A stretch of DNA of 19,081 bases, taken from JAYUJH01 sp043765375. GTDB lineage: Bacteria; Pseudomonadota; Alphaproteobacteria; Rickettsiales; UBA998. The stretch lies in NCBI GenBank assembly GCA_043765375.1, contig JAYUJH010000030.1, forward strand, positions 1 to 19,081. Direction: 5' to 3'. Positions 6,015-12,673 of the stretch are shown in pieces. The first letter of the stretch is position 1, and every line of letters starts with the position of its first letter. A program made the translations under genes and the position numbers. The notes beneath the pieces are model-generated. The model did no database searches, was not told where the DNA came from, and saw nothing but the letters and a program-made list of their open reading frames with translations.

Positions 6015-7265
6015 TTATAGACCAAGCAAAAAGCGGCGTGGATCTTCAATAGATTCCTTCACGCGTTTCAGAAATGTCACAGATTCCCGCCCATCAATGA
6101 TGCGGTGATCGTAAGACATCGCAACATACATCATCGGACGAATTACGATTTGCCCATTCACCACCACGGGGCGATCCTCAGTTTTGTGCATTCCAAGTAT
6201 GCCTGATTGCGGTGGGTTGATGATTGGGGTTGACATCAGCGAGCCATAAACTCCGCCATTTGAAACGGTAAATGTTCCACCTTGCAAATCTTTCATGGCG
6301 AGCGTTCCTTTGCGGGCGTGCATGGCCTTTTCCGCCAAATCAGCCTCAATTTCAGCGAGGGATTTCAAATCTGCATCACGGATAACTGGCACAACTAGCC
6401 CTGCTTCCGTTCCAACTGCAACGCCTATATCATAATAATTTTTGTAAATAATTTCATCGCCATCAATTTGTGCATTAACTTCGGGTATTTCCTTGAGCGC
6501 ATTTACCGCAGCTTTAACAAAAAAGCCCATAAATCCGAGTTTAATTCCAAACTTTTTCTCAAAATCATCTTTATATTGGGTGCGTAATTGAATGACATTT
6601 GACATATCAATTTCGTTGAAAGTTGTCAAAATTGCAGCATTATTTTGGGAATCTTTCAAGCGTTTGGCAATCACTTGACGGAGTTTGCTCATTTTTACTC
6701 GCTCTTCACGCTCTCCTTTAGGTTTTGGTTGCCCTTGCGCCACTGAAACTGCTGTCTGAGATTGCCCCGCCAGAGGTTGCTCAATTTGAGGTTGAGGCTG
6801 TTGCAATGCGTTCAACACATCGCCTTTGGTTATTCTGCCATCTTTGCCTGAACTCGCTATCATATCACGATTTAATTGCGGATTTTCTGCTAGCATTTTT
6901 GCCGCTGCGGGGCCATTATTTGTTGCGAAATTATTATGAGAAATACTACCGAGAGAAACGACAGCTGGTGATGCCACTGGAGCAACTGGAGCGATTGGAA
7001 CAGGAGCAGTTTTTGCCACAGCAACTGCACCTTCTTTGATTTGCCCTAACACTGCACCAACCAAAACTGTTGCATCATTTGGTGCGGCTATAGCCTCCAA
7101 TACGCCATCAACGGGAGAATTAACTTCCATTGAAACTTTATCTGTTTCCAATTCCACCAATGGTTCATCTTTGCGAACCGCATCTCCAACGGATTTATAC
7201 CATTTTGCAATGGTTGCCTCGCTAACAGATTCACCAAGTGAAGGAACAACAATTTCAGCGCACAT
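6015..7265 (-). CDS. sucB: Dihydrolipoyllysine-residue succinyltransferase (E2 of 2-oxoglutarate dehydrogenase)
   Basis: E2 core subunit that transfers the succinyl group from its lipoyl arm to CoA. From ATG 7265 the protein has 416 residues. Lipoyl domain 1-75 begins AEIVVPSLGESVSEATIAKW, with lipoylated K43 in ETDKVSME. An Ala/Pro/Val-rich linker follows. The E3/E1-binding domain (~125-170) contains GPAAAKMLAENPQLN and GKDGRITKGDVL. The catalytic domain ends with H387 and D391 in SYDHRIIDGRE. The GES and DHRIIDG features fit 2-oxoglutarate rather than pyruvate E2. The frame extends 29 codons further up, but that part is AT-rich and non-homologous, and AAGG sits 8 bases before the 7265 ATG. 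No sucA or lpd gene is adjacent; the ATP12 chaperone follows. Confidence 0.95.
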   Translation of the reverse strand: MCAEIVVPSLGESVSEATIAKWYKSVGDAVRKDEPLVELETDKVSMEVNSPVDGVLEAIAAPNDATVLVGAVLGQIKEGAVAVAKTAPVPIAPVAPVASPAVVSLGSISHNNFATNNGPAAAKMLAENPQLNRDMIASSGKDGRITKGDVLNALQQPQPQIEQPLAGQSQTAVSVAQGQPKPKGEREERVKMSKLRQVIAKRLKDSQNNAAILTTFNEIDMSNVIQLRTQYKDDFEKKFGIKLGFMGFFVKAAVNALKEIPEVNAQIDGDEIIYKNYYDIGVAVGTEAGLVVPVIRDADLKSLAEIEADLAEKAMHARKGTLAMKDLQGGTFTVSNGGVYGSLMSTPIINPPQSGILGMHKTEDRPVVVNGQIVIRPMMYVAMSYDHRIIDGRESVTFLKRVKESIEDPRRFLLGL

Positions 7266-7360
7266 AACATAGCCTTTTTTAGTTTTAATTTCTATATATC
7301 TCACATAAATCATTAGCATGATATTGTAAATAACTATATAATAATATTGCATTGTTTTTA

Positions 7361-7840
7361 TTACGATTCATTTGGGATACCAAGTCTGATTGCCATAGCA
7401 GTTTGTGACACCCTGAAATGATTAGCCAACAAAGTCAGAGTGTCCAGCCCTTCTTTTATCGCTTGATTTATTAAATGCCAAGGCATTAAAATATCAGCAG
7501 CTAATTTGTTAGCAGCTGCCTCCACAGAATTGCTTAACCCGCTTCTGTATAAACCATCATCTGTAATTCCATTGCCAATTAGGTCTTTGTGTAAAATATA
7601 ATGCGCAATTTCATGAGCAATGGTAAATCTCTTCCTAACTTCTGCGTGTTTTTCGTTAACATAAATTGCATAACCAGATGTTGAGTTTTGGTCTTTAATT
7701 ATTTTTCCAGATATATTGTCTGGCCAGTTTGTTACCCCAAATAAACTGAGACCAAGCTCATCAGTTATAGCCCTTGTTAAAATTGGTGGGTTAGATTGAT
7801 GTTTTCTTATTATATTTAATTGATTAGTTATGTTTGTCAT
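7361..7840 (-). CDS. ImmA/IrrE family metallopeptidase
   Basis: 159 residues with the zinc metalloprotease signature of COG2856: RFTIAHEIAHYILH gives H76, E77 and H80, and SVEAAANKLAADILMP gives the third ligand candidate E107. The C-terminal LANHFRVSQTAMAIRLGI is the usual small helical end. Characterised relatives (ImmA of ICEBs1, IrrE of Deinococcus) cleave or control DNA-binding repressors. Here no XRE-type repressor is adjacent. Instead the start codon overlaps by 4 bases (ATGA) the stop of a two-helix membrane protein, so the pair is translationally coupled; AGGAG precedes the ATG. The partner or substrate is therefore probably the membrane protein or something it senses. The pair may be a regulatory or defence unit lodged upstream of sucB. 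Confidence 0.85.
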   Translation of the reverse strand: MTNITNQLNIIRKHQSNPPILTRAITDELGLSLFGVTNWPDNISGKIIKDQNSTSGYAIYVNEKHAEVRKRFTIAHEIAHYILHKDLIGNGITDDGLYRSGLSNSVEAAANKLAADILMPWHLINQAIKEGLDTLTLLANHFRVSQTAMAIRLGIPNES

Positions 7841-8226
7841 ATTGTTTCTCCTGTAACTGTTCCAGATGCCGTTGGAGTAATATTATGATTTAGATTAGTG
7901 GGACCGTTGGTTAAATTATTATTTACTGATGCTTGACTTACAAAATCTGCTAATATTTGGTTTGCCATTTCAATTGCTTTTGCTTCTGCTTTGTTGGAAA
8001 CGATTTCTTCGCATGAAGATTTTATTGTATTATAACCAATTACACCAGCTATTGCTAAAAGAATTGTTACAAATGTAATGCAGGTAGTTAATATGCTTAA
8101 ATGAATTGCAATCCCGTCAACATTGGAAATATAATTAGCAGATGTTACAAACCAATATGTTGCACAGCCACTATTTATTAAACAAAGTAAAAAGTTCAAA
8201 ACTCCAAAAATATTTTTTCCACTCAT
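7837..8226 (-). CDS. Small membrane protein paired with ImmA-type peptidase, unknown function
   Basis: 129 residues, not recognised as a known family. Two hydrophobic helices are clear: ~6-28 (IFGVLNFLLCLINSGCATYW) and ~41-65 (IHLSILTTCITFVTILLAIA). A charged helix follows (70-98, SCEEIVSNKAEAKAIEMANQ), with coiled-coil character, then a polar Asn/Thr-rich tail. This makes a membrane-anchored protein with a soluble, possibly oligomerising C-terminal part. Its TGA overlaps the ATG of the peptidase gene. Candidate roles are anchor, sensor, substrate or toxin for the peptidase; the sequence does not decide among them. The ribosome site (GGTAG) is weak. The upstream gap 8227-8349 is AT-rich and shared with divergent gpmI. 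Confidence 0.7.
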   Translation of the reverse strand: MSGKNIFGVLNFLLCLINSGCATYWFVTSANYISNVDGIAIHLSILTTCITFVTILLAIAGVIGYNTIKSSCEEIVSNKAEAKAIEMANQILADFVSQASVNNNLTNGPTNLNHNITPTASGTVTGETI

Positions 8227-8349
8227 AATCTACCAATTAACAACTCTCACAAATAAGCAATTTTAATTACATTGTCATTATAATTATTTATTATTTTCAG
8301 TATTTATACTATATATTATTTTATATAAAGCTAAAAGGTAAATAATATC

Positions 8350-10230
8350 ATGACACAGAAAAAACCAGTATTATTATGTATCCTTGATGGTTGGGGGATT
8401 AGCGATGTTGCTGAAAATAACCCGCTAGAATTAGCCAATTTGCCCAATTGGCAGCGTCTATGGAATAATTCTCCCCGCACATTATTAAATGCGTCCGAGC
8501 AATTTGTTGGATTGCCATCGGGGCAGATGGGAAACTCCGAAGTTGGGCATATGAATATTGGTTCTGGCAGGCCTGTGCGTCAATTACTGCCCCGCATTAA
8601 TGAGGCAATTGAATCAGGAATATTTTCGCAAAACATCGCTTTGCAGCATTTCATTGCGGATTTGCAAGCAACCAATGGAGCTTGTCATTTGTTGGGAGTT
8701 GCTTCTGATGGTGGGGTGCATGGTCATATTAATCACATCATAGAGTTAATGCGTATCATGAATGAAGCAGGGGTTGCCACTTGGTTGCACGCCTTCACAG
8801 ATGGGCGTGACGTTGCACCAAAAAGTGCGCATGAAAGCGGTTTCATTGCCAAATTGAAAGCATCATGTGACGATTTGGAACATGTGCAATTTGCTACAAT
8901 TGGCGGGCGTTATTATGCTATGGATAGGGATAATAACTGGGAACGGGTGGAACATGCTTATAATGCAATCGTTGGTGGGGTGGGGTTTGAGGCACGAAAT
9001 GCGCTTGATGCACTACAAAAAGCATATGCACGCGGTGAGAATGATGAGTTCATTAAACCAACGGTGATTGATGGTTATGAAGGCATGACATCACCAAATG
9101 ATGGCGTGTTGATGAGCAATTATCGCCCCGATAGAGCAAGGCAAATTATGCAGGTTTTCACAATTGCGGATTTTGATGGATTTAGTCGTAATAATTTTGG
9201 AAATGATATCATAGCAAGCGAAAACTGTAGCACGATGATAAGCCCCCCGCTAATAAAAAATATTTTAGGAGTTGCGGATTATTGGTCAGAAGATTGCCCG
9301 TTGACTATTCCAGCGATGTTTCCATTAGAGAAGTTAGAGCATACTTTAGGCGAGTTAATTGCCAAATCAGGATTGAAACAATTGCGCATTGCTGAAACTG
9401 AAAAGTTCAATCATGTGACATATTTTTTGAGTGGTGCGAATGGCATATTTATTGGCGAAGATAGGATTTTAATTCCCTCTCCCAAAGTTGCAACTTATGA
9501 TATGCAGCCTGAAATGTCCGCATTTGAGGTGACTTCAAGCCTAGTTGCTGCCATAACCAGCGGGGGTTATGATTTCATCGCCGTGAATTATGCTAACCCT
9601 GATATGGTTGGGCATACGGGGGATTTAGCAGCAGCCATCAAAGCGGTTGAAGTGGTTGATGAGTGTTTAGGGGCGTTATGCACAGCTATTGATGCGGCGG
9701 GTGGCGTGATGTTGGTGACTGCTGATCATGGCAATGTTGAAATTATGCAAGATGCTAAAGGCAATCCACACACTCAACATACGGTGAATCTTGTGCCATT
9801 TGTGCTTTATGGTGATGTGGTTTATGGCGATGTGCTATTGGATGATGATTGCTCCCTCCTTGCAGTGGGGGAGCGGGTGAATGCGCAGCATGAACCGTGG
9901 GGGGTAAATGAATCATTGAAAGCAAATAATGATATAAACCCCTCACTAAACCCCTCACCCCAGCCCTCTCCCGCAAGGGGAGAGGGAGTTAAAGAGTTCT
10001 CTCCCGCAAGGGGAGAGGGAGTTAAAGAGTTCTCTCCCGCAAGGGGAGAGGGAGCTAAAAATTGCTCCACCCTTGCGGGGGAGCGGGTGAGCCGAGGTGA
10101 AACCGAAGGCAGACCGTGGGGGGTAAAATTACGCAATGGTGGAGCATTATGCGACATCGCTCCAACAATTTTGCGATTGATGAATATTGCGCAACCAGCA
10201 GAAATGACGGGCGAAAGTTTGATTAATTAG
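8350..10230 (+). CDS. gpmI: 2,3-bisphosphoglycerate-independent phosphoglycerate mutase with in-frame repeat insertion
   Basis: Interconverts 3- and 2-phosphoglycerate in glycolysis through a phosphoserine on a Mn-dependent alkaline-phosphatase-like fold. Seen: D13 in CILDGWG, catalytic S63 in GQMGNSEVGHMNIG, DGGVHGHINH, the FTDGRD motif, SNYRPDRARQ, and metal ligands D418 and H422 (NPDMVGHTGD), D459 and H460 (TADHGN) and H477. AAAAGG precedes the ATG. Family members have about 510 residues; this one has 626. The excess (~489-591) sits between VPFVLYGD and VKLRNGGALCDIAPT and consists of translated palindromic repeat DNA with three 11-residue units of the type SPARGEGVKEF. The insertion lies in a surface linker late in the phosphatase domain and keeps the frame open, so the enzyme may still work. 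The 3' end overlaps the convergent gene by 4 bases. Confidence 0.94.
   Translation: MTQKKPVLLCILDGWGISDVAENNPLELANLPNWQRLWNNSPRTLLNASEQFVGLPSGQMGNSEVGHMNIGSGRPVRQLLPRINEAIESGIFSQNIALQHFIADLQATNGACHLLGVASDGGVHGHINHIIELMRIMNEAGVATWLHAFTDGRDVAPKSAHESGFIAKLKASCDDLEHVQFATIGGRYYAMDRDNNWERVEHAYNAIVGGVGFEARNALDALQKAYARGENDEFIKPTVIDGYEGMTSPNDGVLMSNYRPDRARQIMQVFTIADFDGFSRNNFGNDIIASENCSTMISPPLIKNILGVADYWSEDCPLTIPAMFPLEKLEHTLGELIAKSGLKQLRIAETEKFNHVTYFLSGANGIFIGEDRILIPSPKVATYDMQPEMSAFEVTSSLVAAITSGGYDFIAVNYANPDMVGHTGDLAAAIKAVEVVDECLGALCTAIDAAGGVMLVTADHGNVEIMQDAKGNPHTQHTVNLVPFVLYGDVVYGDVLLDDDCSLLAVGERVNAQHEPWGVNESLKANNDINPSLNPSPQPSPARGEGVKEFSPARGEGVKEFSPARGEGAKNCSTLAGERVSRGETEGRPWGVKLRNGGALCDIAPTILRLMNIAQPAEMTGESLIN
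9850..10122 (+). repeat. Palindromic repeat cluster inserted within gpmI
   Basis: Three tandem 33-base units start at 9966, 9999 and 10032, each with CTCTCCC, loop GCAAG, GGGAGAG; in the first the stem extends to 9 bp (9964-9972/9978-9986). They are flanked by two diverged copies of a longer motif. The left one at ~9851-9906 and the right one at ~10064-10124 both read CTCC...TTGC...GGGGGAGCGGGTGA and end in CCGTGGGGGGTAAA. This GC-rich, strongly palindromic DNA looks like intergenic mobile repeat families of proteobacteria, here translated within an AT-rich gene. No stop codon occurs in the gpmI frame. Confidence 0.85.
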
Positions 10231-11075
10231 AAAGGGATATCATCATCATCATTTTTTTCAGAATTGTTAATCATATCCAATGATTTCAACCATAACCACA
10301 TTAATGAAAACATGCGATGAAAAAGATAATCTATATGTTTTTCTTCATTTATTGTGGTTTGATTCATTTCTGAGTGTCGAATTTGAAAATTATTGCCAAT
10401 TTTAGTAAGTTCTTTTGCTTCATTATCAAGATATTTACGCATTTCTTGGCAATCAGAAGATTTTTCAATGAGTTTTTCAACGGATTTTGGTTTATTATGT
10501 TGCAGAAGGATTGTTTTTATGCGTTCAAAAGCGCCCCATAATGATTTCAATGCTTCTTTTCGTGTTTTAATATCGTGGTGCAGAAACTTTGCAACCGCAT
10601 TATCAAGATAGTTGTCTAATTCTTTATCACCTGTATTATATGGATTGCTCTTGATGTTATCTGCTAAAACAGGATTTATCAATCGTTCAATATCACCATT
10701 TTCTAACAACTTAAATGCAAGCTCATTTCTTTCAAATAGTATATTTATTTCTTTGAATAGCTGCCCTTGTTGATAAGAATTTGAATATTTATGCCAAAAT
10801 TGTATAATATCCATGACAACAACACGCTCAGGAGTATAAGGTTTCCCACAATCGTCTTTGGTTTTAAGTGGGCTTGGTGCGTTTGGCACTTCACCTACAA
10901 GCTGTGTCATAAAATGTTCTAATTCATATTTATTGTAGTTTTTTCTATAATTATATTCTTCTTCTGTAGTGAAATATTGCTCAATTTTGCTAACAAGGGC
11001 GCACCAAAAACTATGAGGCATTTCTGTTACACTTTGAGGCTTTTTACCATTTTCAATATCGCTAAAATATTCCAT
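10227..11075 (-). CDS. AbiJ-like (possible HEPN) protein with SSB-like C-terminal tail
   Basis: 282 residues, no signal peptide or membrane segment. The N-terminus MEYFSDIENG, the middle IERLINPVL...TGDKELDNYLDNAV...RKEALKSLWGAFERIKT and the C-terminal NNFQIRHSEMNQ...HIDYLFHRMFSLMWLWL resemble, from memory, a bacterial family grouped with abortive-infection AbiJ proteins whose helical C-terminus is HEPN-like; RxH-type residues would be in IRHSE. This is a tentative assignment and no activity is shown. The last residues, EKNDDDDIPF, match the acidic tip of SSB (DDDIPF) that docks onto DNA-repair partners; I checked the codons and the TAA. The gene starts 39 bases after miaB on the same strand, has no good ribosome site, and its 3' end overlaps gpmI by 4 bases. 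Confidence 0.6.
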   Translation of the reverse strand: MEYFSDIENGKKPQSVTEMPHSFWCALVSKIEQYFTTEEEYNYRKNYNKYELEHFMTQLVGEVPNAPSPLKTKDDCGKPYTPERVVVMDIIQFWHKYSNSYQQGQLFKEINILFERNELAFKLLENGDIERLINPVLADNIKSNPYNTGDKELDNYLDNAVAKFLHHDIKTRKEALKSLWGAFERIKTILLQHNKPKSVEKLIEKSSDCQEMRKYLDNEAKELTKIGNNFQIRHSEMNQTTINEEKHIDYLFHRMFSLMWLWLKSLDMINNSEKNDDDDIPF

Positions 11076-11114
11076 AATTTTATAACTAACCCCTAAACGC
11101 TAAACCCTACTCCC

Positions 11115-12539
11115 CTAAACCAACACGCCACTAACACTATTTCCAAGGGCGGTAATGATTCTCACACGGACGATTTTGTCACTTGCTGCATCACAATTAT
11201 CAATATGCACTGATTGCATCCACGGGCTGCGTCCCAGCATCTGCCCCGCATATTTTCCTTTGCGCTCCAGCAAAACATCACACTCACGCCCGATTGTTGC
11301 CATATTAAATTGCATTTGCTGCTCATTCAACAATTCTTGCAATCGTGCCAAACGTTCCACTTTCACTTCCTCAGCTATCTGCCCCGCCATCTCCGCTGCG
11401 GGAGTTCCCGCCCGTGGTGAATATTTGAATGAATACGCACTAGCATAGCCGACACTTTGCACCAACCGCATGGTATCCTCAAAATCTGCATCACTTTCAT
11501 TGGGAAAACCGATAATAAAATCACCCGAAAATGCAATATCAGGACGCAACCCTCTCAATCGCTCCAATATCGCCATATAATCGCCCGCACTATGTTGTCG
11601 GTTCATCGCTTTTAACACTTTATCTGAACCTGATTGCACGGGCAAATGTAGATATGGCATTAATTTGGCGATGCTACCATGGGCTTGCAATAAATCCTCG
11701 CTCATATCTTTGGGGTGCGAAGTAACATAGCGAATGCGCTTCAATCCGTTAATTTCTGCGAGTTTAGCGATTAATTCCGCCAGTGATGAGCTTTTATCAT
11801 TGCAAGAGCCATGATAAGCATTGACATTCTGCCCCAGCAAGCTAACTTCCAGCACTCCCCGTTCTTCCACTAACGCCCGAACTTCATCAAGCACCACTTG
11901 CACAGGGCGTGAATATTCCGCTCCCCGAGTATAAGGCACAACGCAAAAGCTGCAAAACTTATCACACCCTTCCTGCACTGAAACAAAAGTTGCTGCACCG
12001 CTGCTACTTTCTGGCTTGGGCAGCAAATCAAACTTTTGGATCTCAGGGAATGATATATCAATTATTCCACCCGTTGTTTTGTTGGTTGTTTGAGAGAGCT
12101 TTTTCTGTTTTGCCTGCATCAACAAACGTGGCAATAAATGATAACTTTGCGATCCCATCACAATATCAACATATGGCGCACGTCTGATAATTTCATCGCC
12201 TTCTGCCTGCCCAACGCAACCACCAACCGCAATTATAGTTTGTTTGCCATCTTGTTGACGGGCATTTTTCACTTTATTAATACGCCCAAGGTCAGAATAA
12301 ACTTTTTCGGCAGCTTTTTCACGGATATGGCAAGTATTGAGAATTACCAAATCTGCATCTTCTAACTCATTTGTAGTGGAATATCCCTGCGGTCGCAGCA
12401 CATCTTCCATACGCTCCGAATCATAGACATTCATTTGGCAACCATAAGTTTTGATGAAAACTTTGTGGGGGGTAATTTCAGTTTGCCTTAATTGTTGGTT
12501 TGTTAATTGTTCGGTTGGGAGCGTGATATTTTGTTGCAT
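11115..12539 (-). CDS. miaB: tRNA-2-methylthio-N6-dimethylallyladenosine synthase
   Basis: Radical SAM methylthiotransferase that adds the methylthio group to i6A37 of tRNAs reading UNN codons. From ATG 12539 the protein has 474 residues, normal for MiaB. The N-terminal UPF0004 domain has the second-cluster cysteines C34 (TYGCQMN), C70 (NTCHIRE) and C108 (GGCVGQ). The radical SAM domain has C192, C196 and C199 in EGCDKFCSFC, followed by VPYTRGAEYSRP. The C-terminal TRAM domain ends near RVRIITALGNSVSG. The frame can start 9 bases earlier at a TTG (12548), but the ATG is more likely; neither has a strong ribosome site. It lies downstream of dsbD and upstream of the AbiJ-like gene on the same strand. 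The tRNA-Leu(CAA) at 418-503 is a predicted substrate. Confidence 0.96.
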   Translation of the reverse strand: MQQNITLPTEQLTNQQLRQTEITPHKVFIKTYGCQMNVYDSERMEDVLRPQGYSTTNELEDADLVILNTCHIREKAAEKVYSDLGRINKVKNARQQDGKQTIIAVGGCVGQAEGDEIIRRAPYVDIVMGSQSYHLLPRLLMQAKQKKLSQTTNKTTGGIIDISFPEIQKFDLLPKPESSSGAATFVSVQEGCDKFCSFCVVPYTRGAEYSRPVQVVLDEVRALVEERGVLEVSLLGQNVNAYHGSCNDKSSSLAELIAKLAEINGLKRIRYVTSHPKDMSEDLLQAHGSIAKLMPYLHLPVQSGSDKVLKAMNRQHSAGDYMAILERLRGLRPDIAFSGDFIIGFPNESDADFEDTMRLVQSVGYASAYSFKYSPRAGTPAAEMAGQIAEEVKVERLARLQELLNEQQMQFNMATIGRECDVLLERKGKYAGQMLGRSPWMQSVHIDNCDAASDKIVRVRIITALGNSVSGVLV

Positions 12540-12571
12540 AATAACCAAGCATATAATGTGAATTGCCCATC

Positions 12572-12673
12572 TAACGCAAGTGCAAAATATTTATAACGCA
12601 AACGCAAAATGTTTAATTCAGGAAAATAAAAAACATTGAAAACAAAAAATATTTAACGCAAACGCAAAATATC
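12572..12673. repeat. Three copies of a ~20-base motif at the dsbD 3' end
   Basis: TAACGCAAACGCAAAAT-type motifs start at 12572 (variant AAGTGC), 12594 and 12654. The last copy contains the dsbD stop codon and its final LRLR codons, so the other two look like duplications of the gene's 3' end. They occupy the 113-base dsbD-miaB gap, which otherwise shows no gene or clear terminator. Confidence 0.6.

Noticed and set aside
7266..7352. Upstream extension of sucB by 29 codons
   Set aside because: The extension is Tyr/Ile-rich with no homology to E2 proteins, and AAGG is well placed before the internal ATG at 7265.
9964..10050. CRISPR-like array in gpmI
   Set aside because: The 33-base units are continuous, without spacers, and lie in an open coding frame.
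9755..10157. Minus-strand open frames with LAGE-type repeats across the gpmI insertion
   Set aside because: They are mirror readings of the palindromic repeats within gpmI and show no start context or protein family.
11080..11114. Telomere-like TTTAGGG/TTAGGGG pattern between miaB and the AbiJ-like gene
   Set aside because: Only a few irregular copies in 35 bases; probably chance or a relic of slippage.
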